Shown: positions 43,940 to 56,940, counted from the first letter of the stretch. The stretch: 64,000 bases of DNA from Protopterus annectens (GCF_019279795.1 NC_056743.1:868416364-868480363); one strand, 5' to 3'. Program-made: numbers and translations. The notes: generated from the sequence alone by a model not told the origin.

Positions 43940-45900
43940 AATCGCATTTGCCTGATTTGTACCATTACTGGATTAAGCTGTGTTTTCAGTTTGTTCTTGA
44001 GTTTGCGGCTAGTCCGTTTTCACGTTGTCCCCTGGAAACCTATTTGCGTTCAGCTTCCAACCAGTCGCCACTTCACTTATCCGTACCTTGATCAAAAAAT
44101 TAAAACCCACTACACTTTCTGCTGATCAACTCCCTGCTGAGTACCTACAAAAATCAGCTGATGCTATTGCTAACCCCGTCTCAATACTAATCAATCGAAC
44201 CATAGTAGAAGCTAAAATTCCCACCATCTGGAAAATATCCTATGTAATCCCACTTCACAAAGGAGGCAGCTCTACTGAATTCTGCAATTATAGGCCAATA
44301 GCTATACTCTCTCCACTTGCAAAGATTATGGAAAAATGTATTCATAGACAACTCATGCACCACCTAATCCAAAATCGCCTTATGGCAGACACTCAGCATG
44401 GCTTCCGTCCTCATCTCAGCACTACTTCAGCCCTCCTAGCCTTTACTAACACCATAAACCATAATCGCAACAATAATTATATATCCTCAGCCCTCTTTTT
44501 GGATCTTTCCAAGGCATTCGATATGGTTGATCACCATCGTTTAATCCACACCCTGCAAACATTCTGTCTAGATACTGGAGCGCTCCAATGGTTTCGATCC
44601 TACCTGAATGGTCGACAGCAGGCTGTCCTCTGGCAGAACAAACTCTCTAACCTTCTACCTACACCCTCGGAGCACCACAAGGTTCTATACTAGGGCCCTT
44701 GCTGTTCTCCATCTTCATTAACGACCTTTATACTGTCATCCCAAAAGTCAGCTGTATCCAATATGCTGATGACTCTACTCTGATTTGCTCAGCCACATCT
44801 CCAGTAGAGTTATGGTCAGCTACCCAGACCACCTTTAATACAATAGAAAACTGGCTTTCTGAACATCGTCTGATCCTAAATCCCCAAAAAACTAAAATGC
44901 TGTTATTTTCACCAACACGTAGGTCTACCGCTTTCACCTTTACCATAAAATCAAATGATAGCACAATAATCTCCCCTGACCCATCTACAAAACTATTAGG
45001 TGTCATCATAGACAATCTCAAATTTGACCTACATGTAAAACAAACTATCAAAACCATCAATAAAAAACTAGGGTCACTTTACAGAATAAAAGCCTTCCTA
45101 ACCCCTCCAGCTAAAATTGCCATACCTCGCTCTCACCTTCTTTCAACCCTTCTGTATGCATCCCCTCTACTCTCGAATTTGAACAAGACTGTCCTTAACA
45201 AACTCTCAATTTGCTACAACCACATTGCTAGGTTTGCCACTGGGCTGCCTTTTAGGACACATCATTGCATCAATCTAAATCAGCTTGGTTGGTTTGAACT
45301 ACCTAGCCTAATCCAGTATAACCAACTGATTATGGCCTATAAAATCCTCTATAATCCGGACAATACTTCTGCACTTAAAAATATTATCACCCCCTATAAC
45401 AATCCTAGACCGCTTCGATCCTCTAACAAACTACTAATTCAGACTAGCAAAATTAATAACACAGCCGGTGATTCTCTCTTTGCAAACTCTGTAAGTAGAT
45501 CCTGGAACTCACTTTCAGCTGATATTACCTTACTTTCCACCTTAGGTCAATTTAAAACTAGACTCAAACAACATTTGTCACTTAACTGGCTATGTCAATG
45601 TATCAAGCCTGGCTAACTCGAATGTGTAAAACTCTGTTAACCAGTTTACTGTGTAATTTAATTTAATCCTGATTTGTGCTCAGGACTAACTGTAACCTGT
45701 GGAACTTTAACTTGCTTACTTATGTAATCTCTGTAAATAGTGTTTGTAATATGTAATGCTAGTATTATGTAATGCTGTATCTGCTTACCCTTGAAGCTTT
45801 TCTCCCCGGGCCTCCGCTGAAAATGGACATGCATCCAGTCGGACTATCCCGGTCAACAAATGTAAAATAAATAAATAAAATAAAATAAATAAATTACGTT

Positions 45901-46469
45901 TTTTTATTTCTGTACAGTAGTGTGTTTGTTTGTTTGCCTCTGATATGTGAAAGCAGTTTTAAAATAGTTTTTGGTGTTGATGTTCACCACTTTTGGTTGA
46001 ATTTTGTGGTTGTAATGTTCATACTATCCCCAGCAATCCACCTCCCCAACACAACTACAGAGAGGTTCTTTGCTTACCTCTGAGCAGAGTTGTTTTAGAG
46101 TAGATGAGTTCCAGGGTGGACACCACTACTAAGCATGTGCCAGAGTCTAGTTAAATAGTCTGGGGGTGTTGTGGCCACCAGGCCCTCAGAGGTTACAAGG
46201 TTTTGTCTGTTCTGCAATGCATTTTATTCCTTATTTCTGAAAGGTAGCTTTTTTTAAGCCAGCCAGAAGGGATTTGTATGTATGCCTGGAAATATGATGT
46301 ATATCCACAGTTAAAAATTATATTATTTTTTGCATAACATCCACTATCACTACCTGAAAACGGTAAATCTATACTGATTTTTTTTTTTACTCGAATATGC
46401 AAATACAGACAGGGGCCCTTAGAAACCAGGTCTGTTAAAACACACACACTGAACACTTGCCTATAGCAT
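45901..46469. other. Non-coding spacer
   Basis: No recognised gene. The open frame 46555-46193 on the minus strand runs into the SINE at 46470-46600 and has no visible domain. Confidence 0.4.
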
Positions 46470-46600
46470 TGTTTGGGGGTGTAATAAGACAACACAGATA
46501 TACAGAGGACATGCAGACTCCACAAAGAAGAAGCCACAGCCAAGAACTCAACCAAGGCTATGCATTGTGAGATGACAACACTGCAGCACTATACCAGTAA
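46470..46600 (-). mobile_element. Degraded tRNA-headed SINE, antisense
   Basis: The reverse complement reads GGTATAGTGCTGCAGTGTTG, TCATCTCACAATG, then TTTGTGGAGTCTGCATGTCC, which matches the head and body of the V-SINE copies (GTGGTACAGTGGTAGCG, CCTCACAGCAA, GTGTGGAGTCTGCATGTCC at 47.5 kb). The 3' part is missing or too diverged to see. Confidence 0.65.
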
Positions 46601-47515
46601 TTGGTTATTTTCACAGCCATCCTGCTGCTGCCAGACCACCAAAGATAACTTACTTTATGCAGTACTAATGCTTGTGATGAAAATAGAGAAATTACAGCCA
46701 ACTTGCCACAGACACACACACACAAGCAAGAGCAATACTATTTCACCCTGATTTTAATATATGTATTATTTAACACTACTCCTGTCACTCCAGATGAGTG
46801 ACTGCTGTTTAATAGTGTTTAAAACAACAGCAATTTTAACTACTGTGTACAGCTGATGAGATGAATGAATAACGGTCACAATAAAGCACTCTGTCTTACT
46901 TCACTCAAATGCACACCAGTCTTGTAAAGCCTGATCATCCCCAGAAATAAACTGAGCAAACAAGAGGGTCAGCTTTCATCCACGAACTGATCACTCGCCA
47001 TGTGCACTTCATATGTCTGTCATAAAGAGATGGTCACATAATGCATTTTAAAGTACTCCAAGTTGCTTCACAAAGATCATATTATTTATGCAAAGTCGGA
47101 ATAAAATCATTTTCCTTCACAGAGAGGCCTAACAAGAGTAAGCATTAAATAGCCTGTGTACATCCCACGTGTTCAAATCTGTCTCATCTTCTCAAAGAAA
47201 GAATCTGTGACAATGCCAGTGATTATTGGGGCTGGGGGATTGCAAAATTAGGGGCAAATTGTAAATATTGCTCTTGTGTTACATCCTTGGATAGTTGATC
47301 AAATGACAGGTTTACATAGTTGTTATTTTTTTAAGGACAGTAGGTTAGAAACTCTGATGTCTGCCATTATTTAGCAACTGCAATCCTATGCAACTTAGCA
47401 TAGAAACAGTTTTACCACGGACAGGTTCATAGTTCTTACCTTATTTGTTTTAAGGATCAAAGCCAAAAATAACGGGGGGGGGGGGGCAGAAAACAATGGG
47501 CAGTTTTTAATTAGT
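46601..47515. other. Non-coding spacer
   Basis: AT-rich sequence without recognised gene or repeat, apart from a G-run near 47474. Confidence 0.4.
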
Positions 47516-47531
47516 ACTCAACTTTTTGTAA

Positions 47532-47794
47532 AGAAGCCGTGGTGGTACAGTGGTAGCGTTGTTACCTCACAGCAAAAGGTTCTCCTGTTCGATTCACGGC
47601 TGGAGTGCCTTCTGTGTGGAGTCTGCATGTCCTCCCCGCGGTCGAGTGGCCTCCTAAAGACATGCGTGAATGGGCGTGCCTTCGCTGGAGGTTGGGCGTC
47701 GGGCTGGCAACTCGGCTCCATAAAAAAATCTACTGCCAATCATTAGCGGACCGGAGTTCCGCTGTGGCGACCCCTAACCGGAAGACAAACAACA
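47532..47794 (+). mobile_element. V-SINE-type SINE
   Basis: TSD ACTCAACTTTTTGTAA at 47516-47531 and 47795-47810. Head GTGGTGGTACAGTGGTAGCG, B-box region GTTCGATTC, body GTGTGGAGTCTGCATGTCC and 3' part CTGTGGCGACCCCTAACCGG, ending GACAAACAAC. It has an internal deletion in the body relative to the 31.6-kb copy (the GTTTCCTCC...GGTTTCC section is absent), so it is only 263 bases. Confidence 0.9.
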
Positions 47795-47810
47795 ACTCAA
47801 CTTTTTGTAA

Positions 47811-48640
47811 CATATTTTGTAATTGCTTGCAAGCAGGAAAGTTGTGCTTCTGTTTCCTGCAACACTAATACATGGAAAACTAAAGAATTCAACTGCAGTT
47901 TACTGTGCTCAGTACTAACCCTTAAGATTCTAACTTGTAACCTTGACTGAAAAGCAGTAAATTGAAGACAGTACTGAAAAATCCTGGCATCATCTCAAAT
48001 TAAATTATTATAAAATAGATACTGTGCTGACATGTACAGAAATGCTGCTTGGAATGGTAATGTACAAACACTGAACTGAAAAATGGTTTTGCAGGGCTTT
48101 TTATGTATCCTAGGGAAAGTGCAAGCACAGCATATTTATATACATTCCAATTTGTAGCTGTTGATGTTCATCATACTGATCACTGCTACAGTAGCTCTCC
48201 TAGCTATGTGGGGTTATATCCTGCCAAGAATATAACAGCGTCAGGGCACCTTCTATACCCCCGGTCAAGCAGCTCGAGCTGAGCAGATTAAAAGACAAGT
48301 TTGGGTGCAAAGCCCTTCAAAGCTTTACTGCCACCAAAAAGTATGCTCCTTTGAAGCTTTTGAGGATTGACAGTTGGCGTGTGCTTTCCTTTGTTGGGCA
48401 GATAAGTTCCCTTTGTGGGGAAAACCTTCAGTTTTCTTAATTGTGTGGGTGTTTTATTACTTTCGTCTTCATAAAAGTTATTTTAAAGGTAGGAGTGTTT
48501 GTTTTAATGGACTGTCTTGAGACTGTAACATACTTTTAAATGGAGCATTCTTTTTTTCTGTCAGTTTAAAAGTAGTCTAAAGTAACTGAAAACATTTTTT
48601 CTGTGGAGAATTTTTTTTTGTGGGGCTGGCATACTGTTTT
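47811..48640. other. Non-coding spacer
   Basis: No gene recognised. The later part may be the leader of the old DIRS remnant that follows, but I cannot show it. Confidence 0.35.
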
Positions 48641-50956
48641 TAATTGATTTTTCTGCTACATTTTGGACAAAAAACTTTTGTGGAATGGTAGTGTTTATTG
48701 GCAATTGCTGCTCGTCTTCCCTGGTAAAAGAGGCACTATTTTCAGCTTGACCATGGAACAGACTACTGGTCCTACAGTCTGTCCTTCTATCAGCCAGAAA
48801 AAAGAAAATATTAAACGGACATCCTTTGGCACCACAGCAGGCTAGCAGTTTGCCCCAGCTGCCGGTGGGTGAATTTGATGTGGCCATTTCTTGTATCTCA
48901 GACAACTCATTTCCCCTGGACCCCTCTGGTGTAGCACCTGCACCCACTATAGATTGGCGTTAGCCACGTCTCCTGTAGCTGTTGGAGTCTCCTCAATGGA
49001 CGAGGAGAGGCATTCTTGTTGGTCCTGGGAGAGGGAACAGGAAAGGTTTTCCTGTTGTACCAGAATGCTGTGTCCATCCTTGGAGAAGCAGCTTTGGGTT
49101 GGCATGGTTGGCCTAATTTTTCCTATCAAAAAGAACAAAACTAAGCACGTATATACTCCTCCTTACATTTCTTTGGGTAAGAATAGTTTACTGGGTCTGG
49201 CTCCGGTTTTAATTTAGGCTATTGATTATTATAAAGTAATTTTCTGTTTTTTATGAAAAAGTGGGGAATTCCTCTTTTCCTGAACAGATTGAAGATTCTG
49301 ATTCTGAACAGCAAGAGACAGGGACAGATACATTTTTTTTCTTCAGATTTCTGATTAAGACTCTGAGGAGAGCTCAGTTTTTGATCCTTCCTGTGGTGAT
49401 TTCTCTTTCTTTTGAGACTATTGCTAGAATGTGCCAGTATTTTCAGAGGTTTCTCAGTCAGTCCCTCAGAAAATACTGTTGAGTTGTTAAGAGAAGGATT
49501 CTCTTCCGGAACCTACATCCATTCCTCCTGTTCTGTCTGCTATAGAGGATACGTGTCACTGCCAGCATTTTTCTTGTTAGTCATCCAGCTGCCCCTAAAA
49601 GGCAGATATGATGTTTAAAGTTACTCAGTCTTTTAAATTTTTATAGACTTTTCCCATCCTAGTCCAACAGTTGTAGCTTTAGCTGTAGTTAAGCAACTAG
49701 TTAATTCCAGTCCTGTTCTTTCTGATAAGGTTGGGATAAAAAAGTGTATACTTCAGCTTTGATTTTCATAATTTTGAATTGTCAGGCATCGTATGTTAGT
49801 TTGTTCTGACAAATTGTGAAAGTATGAGGAATGTTTTGTCTGCAGTTTCCTATGAGAAAAATCTGCTTTAAATACCTGGTTTCCTCTATTGCACGTTACT
49901 ATTCATTGGTTGCACTGTGTGTGTGGGTTTGACTCTTGTTTATACTTCAGTGGCTACGGCCACTGGTACTGCTTTGAGGAGGTTTGCATGTCTGCATTCT
50001 CAGAACCTCCCAGATGGTGATCATGATGATGATAAAAATGAGAGTTAAAATTCTCCCTTTTATAGAGATTGTGTTTTGCTCATCTGCTGCAGAGGCATTG
50101 AAAAGTGTGTTGAAAGAGGCAAGCTGGTCCAGTGAATCACTAAGATTTTTTTTCAGAAGTTCTTTTCCAAATTGTCCAAGAGATTTTTTTCATCTCATCT
50201 CATTTTGGCAAAAAAAAAAAAAAGTCTGAATCTCCATTTTCTCTTTGGCAACAGATTGTTTCAGTCAAGTGGGTTATGAAAATAATTCATTAGGGTTACA
50301 AGGCTTTCCAGGGGGTCATTCCTCATCCTTCAGATCAGACACTCTTGTTTCTGCCTATTCTTCGTCACATGCTGTTACAAGGACTGATAGAAGCAGTTCC
50401 TCCTCCTCAGGTGGAGAAGGGTTTTTATTGAAGGATGTTCCTAATACCAAATAAATAAAATGCTTGGTGACTAGTTCTGGATCTTTCGTTTCTAAACCTG
50501 TTTGTGATAGTGCTCAAATTCAAAATGATGTCACTTCAACCTGTTATCTCCTCTTCCTTTTTCAAGTTTCCTGGTAACACTAGAGTTAAAAGATGCTTGT
50601 CACATCCCAATTTATCCAGACTTCAGGTGTTTCTTCAGGTTTTGTGTGTCTGGATCATATTGTCAGTTGTCTGCCTTACCCTTTGGACTATCTAGAGCAC
50701 CAGGAGTGTTCACAAAGTGTCTAGCTTCCAGTTATAGTTTATTGCAGGCTACAGGATTTTCTATTTTTTTCTGTGTTTATGCTTTTAGCTTATCTTTGCA
50801 GAATTTTTTTACAAAGTGTCAGGAATCTCTGTCTTGGGTGAGAGATCTCTTCTTACACAAGTCTGTATTTCAAATCAGCATTCAGATGTATTGTGTTCCT
50901 GGGATGTCAACTAGATACGTCAGTTCAAAGAACTTTTCTTCCACAGGGGAAAAATA
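48641..50956 (+). mobile_element. Old DIRS-type retroelement fossil, 3' part missing
   Basis: Towards its right end (50520-50950) translated blocks such as LPFGLSRAPGVFTKCLA are closely like the RT of the DIRS element that follows (LPFGLSTVPRVFTKCMA near 54423). Upstream, 48.7-50.4 kb is loosely gag-like in base composition only. It is heavily broken, with many interruptions, and it ends exactly where the terminal repeat of the next DIRS begins (50957). The younger DIRS may have inserted into it. Age: clearly older than its neighbour. Confidence 0.6.
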
Positions 50957-51106
50957 GATCTGATATTGTTAATCCTCGTTCATTCCTTATGCATGGGTAT
51001 CGGTTCCGAGCTCGGAACTGTGCTGGCCATTTTCCAAGTATGCATCAGCTTCAACCTCTCGAGCTAAACTCTTACCCACAATCTCCCCCTCCCTGTTACC
51101 CCAGAT
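50957..51106 (+). repeat. DIRS left inverted terminal repeat
   Basis: The core TATCGGTTCCGAGCTCGGAAC (inside 50998-51018) and flanks pair in inverted orientation with 62821-62940, including the distal GGGTAACAG/CTGTTACC end. It contains an internal palindrome, TTCCGAGCTCGGAA. Confidence 0.85.
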
Positions 51107-54100
51107 TTTGTTTGCCCCGTTGCCATCCGGTCGTATCAAGCTATTTCTCTTGAGCTAAGTACAGTCAGTTGTTGTGCAATTGCTTTACAAATTACTTTTG
51201 TGTCAGAAAAGTTTATATTTTATTGTCTCTTACCCTATTGCATCTAGCGTTCATAATTTCCTCAGGATCTTCTGTTTTTTCCTTACTACTTTTGCCGCGA
51301 GGTATTCTCTCTTTACCATCGTTGGTAATCGTTTTCCCTTTTCTCACTCATACCTTCGGGTACTCTCTTGTACCATTGTTGGTACTTTTCTATTAATTAA
51401 TTTGCTGTCATGGAAAATCAAAAAGGTAGTCCGGGGTTTAAGCGGTGTTCTGATTGTGGACACAAACTGCCTACTTCTGATGCACACTCTTTGTGTGTTT
51501 ATTGTTTGGGAGCTTCCCATTTATCTGTTGAATCACCCTGTACTATTTGTGAGAACTTTTCTAATAGAACTTTGTTGGAAAGGAAAAACAAGCTGATACT
51601 GAAGGGACTTCTAAAATCTTCCTTTTCAGAGGCTATTTCTGGGTCGGAGGTCTCAACCACTCCTGGAGCCCATAAGAAAATGGATGTTTCTACTAAGGCT
51701 AAATCCTTGCCTTCATCCCTGGCTGGGGACTCTCACCAACCAAAACCTAAAAAGGCTAAATTTTCGGCTCCGGAGCTCTCTGTCGTCCCTAGTGCTTTCT
51801 GTGCCTAGACCTTCGGCACCGAGGCCTTCGGCTCCATTAGTGATTTCGGCTCCGTCCTCTCCTGCAGCCTTCTATATATCGGCACCGAGGGGCTCCTTGG
51901 TTCAGACCATTACCACTGTATCGGCACCGACCGTTCAGTCGGTGCAGACATTGACCGCATCGGCTCCGAGATCTTCATCAGAACCGAGGCCTTTATTGTT
52001 GACTCCAGTTTTGTCGGTTCCCACTTCGGCACTGACTCCCACTTTGGCACCGACAACTACTTCGGCATCGATCCCTGTATCGGTGCAGACAATGACCTCG
52101 ACACCGATTACTTCTTCGGTGCAGACAACCGTAGTCCAGTCTTTCTCGGCACCGTTGTCCTCGGTGCGGTCAGATGAGATGGGCACGGAGTCTGTCTCTT
52201 CTGTGGACAGGCCTGTTTCTCCCCAAGTCTCCGTGAGGTCCACTAGAAGCCTTTCTGAACATGATGTGTTGCGTCTTGTGGACCAGGTACTCTTGACCAG
52301 AGGCATCCCACCCCTCAGGAATTATCCTTCCTTGGGAGGTGATCACCCATCTCCAAAGACCCCTTCTTATTCTCCTCCTTCATTGCCTTTGAAGTCCATG
52401 GATATAGCACAGTCTTCCCCTTCTGCGGTTCCCTTTATGGATCTCACTAAGGAACTACAGTTACCTTCGTGGAAGGAAAGTTTTGCTACGACCCAGGATG
52501 TCAGCTGTGACATGCATAGCTTGCTGCTCCACAGCCATCCAGGGACTCCGGGTCGGCAGGCTGAGCCACTTAGGGGAGGGGTGACCCCTGCCCTAGACAT
52601 ACACTCCTCTTCGGGTGGACCAGCCTTCCAACTGATGGAGAAGGCTTTCGCTGCTGCTGGCGATACTGGACTGTCTATACCTCCGCCCTCCTCTGGTACA
52701 TTGGTTCCACAAGTCGCATCTAGCAGACTCTGGGTGCAAGGGCCACAGGAATCCCCTTTTCCGCTGCCTTCTCCAGCTTCTCCCGCTGAGGAGGTCCACT
52801 GGAAAAGTTCGTGTAAGAGGAAGCCCATGAACTCCACAGAGGAGTCCCTCACCGAAGACACAGATTACGATGAGGGGAAAGGATCCCCTCGGTCACCCTC
52901 TGAGGTATCCTTTGGCGATATCCTCAAAATCCTGAAACAGAGAGGTGACTGGTAGTAGTCTATTCCGACCTCTGAGGAATCTGTGTTCCTGCAGACCTTT
53001 CGTGCCCAGCCCCCTACCTCCTGGGTTACTCCACCTGCCGATGAACTTGTCCTGCTCATCGTGCAGCGTGCTTGGAAGGCTCGTGATACCATCGAAACTA
53101 TTCCCCGGAGGCCAGATAAGATCTTGTCCCCTCCTGCTTCGGATCACCATTGGTCCAAAGGTCTTCCTGTGGATGCTTTGGTGGCGGCCACAACAAAAAA
53201 GGATCTGGCAGAAGAAGAAAGCCAGACTGTCCATCCGCGTAACAAAGAGTCCCAGGCTCTGGACAGGATAGGGAAGCGCACCTTTGCTTCAGCGACCTTT
53301 GCTATCAGGTCCCTGAATTATATGGCACATTTCACCAGGCTTCAAAGGGATCTGGTTTCTGAACTCTCTGAAACTTTGGCTGGTGCCGTGTCTGATGTCC
53401 GTGACAAAGTGGCCTCTCAGCTGGCCACCATTGAATCTGTATCTAACTCCTCTATGAAAACTGATATCTCATGCATCAGAAGGAGCAGCTAGAGCAGCGG
53501 GTTCAGCAGCGGTCTTGAGACGACACGCCTGGATGCGTTTGTGCAACTTCGCTGATCCCTTTAATTCTTCTTTTCTTAATGCCCTCCCATTGAGCCTTCC
53601 TCATTGTTTGGGCCCAAAGTTAAAAGCACACTGGCCAGATGTGAACAGGACGGTAAGACCCTTTCTGCCGTACGTCCGTTATTCTTCCCCTCAACGTTCT
53701 TTCTCCCGAAACCAAAAAAGTGGGAAGATATGATTCAAGAAATCTCAGGGTCCTTTCCATGACACACAGGCCGAGTTCTCCCCCAGAGGCAGAGGGGGAA
53801 ACTCACAGGGAAGATGCTCTTTTCTGGGCAGAGGGGGACCGCTTAACCTGGGTTCCAGGGATTCTTTCCCTGGTCAATCCTACCAGCACTCCTGAAGAGT
53901 GGCCCAACTCCTTTCCTCTGGAGGTGGTTGGGAGACATTTCTCTGTGTACCCTTCTGCCTGGCTAACCATAATCACTGATTCTTGAGTACAAAGGATCAT
54001 AACCAGAGGTTATCTTATCCCCTTCGATCTTTGTCCTGTCCCTTCAAAAAAATCTTCCTGACGTTCCACCCAGTCAAAGGGAAGAAGCAGCACTAGAGAT

Positions 54101-56940
54101 AGAAAAGCTGCTAAGAAAAAGAGTCATCCAAATAGTCCCTCCAGACCAGATAGGGTCCGGATTCTACTCAAGACTGTTTTTGGTGCCAAAGAAAACCGGG
54201 GACTGGAGACCAATTTTGGATCTCAGTGTATTGAACAAGTTTGTGAGAGAACAAAAATTCCGGATGGTCACAATACAGTCTATCCTCCCGCTTTTGGAAA
54301 AAGACAATTGGATGTGCTCTATAGATCTTCAAGATGCGTACTACCACATAAAGGTGGACAGGCCATCAAGAAGATTTCTGCGTTTCCGTGCGGGAGCCAG
54401 TCAGTACCAGTTCAGAGTACTGCCCTTCGGACTCTCTACAGTCCCCAGAGTGTTCACAAAGTGCATGGCAGTTGTCACAGCTCACTTGCGGCTTCAAGGA
54501 TTCCAGGTGTTTCCATACCTAGACGACTGGCTCATTTCCGCCCCCACCAGACATCTACTGGAAAAAGCCCTGGCATACTCTCTCCTCGCTGCTCAAAGGC
54601 TAGGCATAACCATAAACTGGCAGAAATCCAATCTCACCCCATCTCAGTCGACAGAATTCATAGGGGTTATCTTGGACACAAAAAACTGCTGAGCTGCTAT
54701 TCCAGAGCACAGAATTGTATGGATAAAGTAACAACTAATTCCAATCCTTTCAAAGGAAAAATCCATGGCTCACTCGATTTTACAGCTGTTGGGTTCCATG
54801 GCAGCCTCCGTCACCATTGTTCCCCTGGCCAGGTTTCACGTGAGGCTTCTACAATAGCTACTGCTCACCCAATGGTATCCTTTTCAGCATCCTCTTTCAG
54901 CCATGATTCGAGTAACCCACAGGTGCAAACAGGATTTAAATTGGTGGATGACGCACAATCTCTCACAATGGTCTCGCCCCTTCTCCCCCCAGCAACCCAA
55001 AGCCACAGTGACCACGGACGCCTCCCTGATGGGGTGCGGGGGGCCATGTCAGGGACAGACAGTCCAAGGTACTTGGTCCCAACTGGAGGCCCATCTGCAT
55101 ATAAATGTTCTAGAGCTGAGGGTGGTGCTTCTGGCGTTGCAAGCATTCCATCCCCTGCTGCCATCTGGGACAATTGCGATTCAATCAGACAACATGGATG
55201 TGGTCTGGTACATCAACAAGCAAGGTGGAACCAAATCTTACCCTCTTTGTCGAGAGGCCATGAGGATATGGCAATGGGTGATGGCTACCAACCATTTTCT
55301 TCTAGCAACGCACATTCCCGGGAGTTCCAGTCTTATAGCAGACAGACTCAGCAGGTGCATTCTTCAACCTCACGAGTGGTCCCTGAATCCCTTGATAGCG
55401 GCGGAGAACTTCCACCGCTGGGGCCGTCCTTGCTGCGACCTCTTTGCATCCCCGACCAACTACAAATGCAGAAACTACTTCGCCCTGATTCCCCCTCCGG
55501 GACAGTCACCCAGGGACGCTCTAGTCCATGATTGGCCCTCGGGTCTTCTTTACGCATTTCCACCATTTTCCCTCATTCCCCAGTTTCTGAAGAAAGCCCG
55601 GCGGTTGAAGAGCAAGGTGATCCTCATAGCACCATATTGGCCTCAACAGATTTGGTTCCCCTTCCTTTGGCCTCACCTACTAGATTGACCATGTATTTTC
55701 CATCCAACCCCAAAGTTGATCTCACACCCAAAGAACCTGATTCATCCCAACCTGAACAGCCTGAAGCTAACGGCTTGGCTACTCCAGTTCCCTTGATTGC
55801 CAGGCAGAATGATCTTTCTTTACCAGTACGTGATATTCTCACTGCTTCTCATAAGTCTTCCACTAGAATTACTTATCTGAGCAAGTGGAAAAGATTTACC
55901 TGTTGGCTGAAAGATAAACAAGTAGACCCCTTTTCAGCACCAGTGTCGATAATACTAGACTATCTGGCCGACCTGTTTCAATCGGGTCTGTCGGCCTCTA
56001 CCATTAGAGTTAATTTGGCTGCAATTTCTAATTTTCATGAGGGTGTCCAAGATTCTTCTCTTATGTCCCATAAGTTGTGCAAGACCTTCATAAAAGGTGT
56101 GAATCATCTGAAGCCACCTTTTAGAGAACCTATTCAACCATGGGATTTATCATTAGTTCTACAAGCTCTGACAATGGCACCTTTCAAACCAGCCTCTTCT
56201 TGCGACCTCAAGTATTTGTCATGGAAAACCTTGTTTTTGGTCGGCATTACTTCTGCCAGACGTATTTCTGAACTTCAAGCTTTATGTATCAAGAGTCCAT
56301 ACTAGAGGCTTAAAAACCTCAGCTTTGGCCGGCTAAGAACTTGCTATATTCAACTGGACGTATAAGAGAATTTAAGTACCTTTATCTGCCCTTTTTTTTT
56401 TTTCAAAAAGTACAGTATTTAAATTGATTTTAAATGTGTGGAAGGAATATTAACTGAACTGGAAGTTTTCACTCTGCTCTTCAGTTAGTCCCACCCACCC
56501 AGTTTTTGTTTTGGCGTTAATCATGGTGGTCTTGCAACTGCCCGCCCCTCTTGTAAATTTGTGTTTGGATACTCCTTCTGGGCCCATCTCATTTGCTCAC
56601 TCAACTGAGTGCAGTGAGATCATATTCTGATTTCAGGCACTCCTACTGTGTACAAAGAGAGCATCTGGGAAACAGAAAGAAAAAAAAAATTAAAAATTTA
56701 AGCTTGTTTCATGCCTTTCCTGGTAAGTGGTGTTTGTAGGCTTCTGAGCCCCCAGGCCCTTCTGTGTTGGAGGGAAGCCTTCTAGCTTAGTTTTTTTTCT
56801 TATAACTAGCCAGTTTTCTAGTTTCAGCACTCAAATCTGTTTCTTTGATCTCAGCACTTGTTCAGAAAAAAAAAAAAATTCATCTGCTTTTACTGTACTT
56901 GTGTTTCTACCTACTTTTTTTTTACTTTTGCATCATCTTA

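Larger units (their letters stand above)
42656..44028. mobile_element. PLE locus F: inverted dimer inside an L2-type LINE
   Basis: The TSD CCCCTGGAAACCT lies at 42643-42655 and 44029-44041, and the LINE reading resumes after it. Arms 42657-43274 and about 43371-43988 are near-identical inverted copies. The left copy (minus strand) is longer and includes the final ~35 residues of a PLE nuclease (minus strand near 43353-43240: VLDHIEKVTFMGDINN, TLGADQHPGLNE). The right copy begins inside the last coding codons. Each arm has a hammerhead-like motif near its outer end. Arms differ by only a few bases, so it is young. Confidence 0.88.
42151..45616 (+). pseudogene. L2-type ORF2 RT part, split by PLE locus F (copy 2)
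   Basis: 42151-42444 carries RNKAWALWRSSKDP, equivalent to copy 1. After the PLE, the frame 44025-44693 holds SADQLPAEYLQKSA, HKGGSSTEFCNYRPIA, QHGFRPHLST and ALFLDLSKAFDMVDH. A one-base loss near 44668 (expected PLGAPQGSILG) shifts the frame; 44699-45616 then carries LFSIFINDL, YADDSTLI with the catalytic DD near 44762, LGVIIDN, HLLSTLLYASP and the C-terminal WNSLSADI. Besides the PLE insertion at least two frame changes and one stop break it. Confidence 0.83.
40691..45900 (+). mobile_element. L2-type LINE, nearly full length, split by a PLE (copy 2)
   Basis: A pyrimidine-rich leader (about 40691-40961) precedes an N-terminal ORF with a 2A-like site, endonuclease, RT, and a 3' end (CTTTTCTCCCCGGGCCTC near 45797, then AACAAATG and TAAA repeats to about 45895). 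A PLE palindrome at 42656-44028 splits it, with a 13-bp TSD. The exact 5' end is not defined. It extends about 1.2 kb of sequence upstream of what copy 1 retains. Confidence 0.82.

Noticed and set aside
34219-45616. Tandem repeat of RT frames as a host gene family
   Set aside because: Both are LINE ORF2 remnants with the same 3' tail.
46193-46555. 120-residue minus-strand frame as a gene
   Set aside because: Half of it is SINE sequence and no domain is visible.
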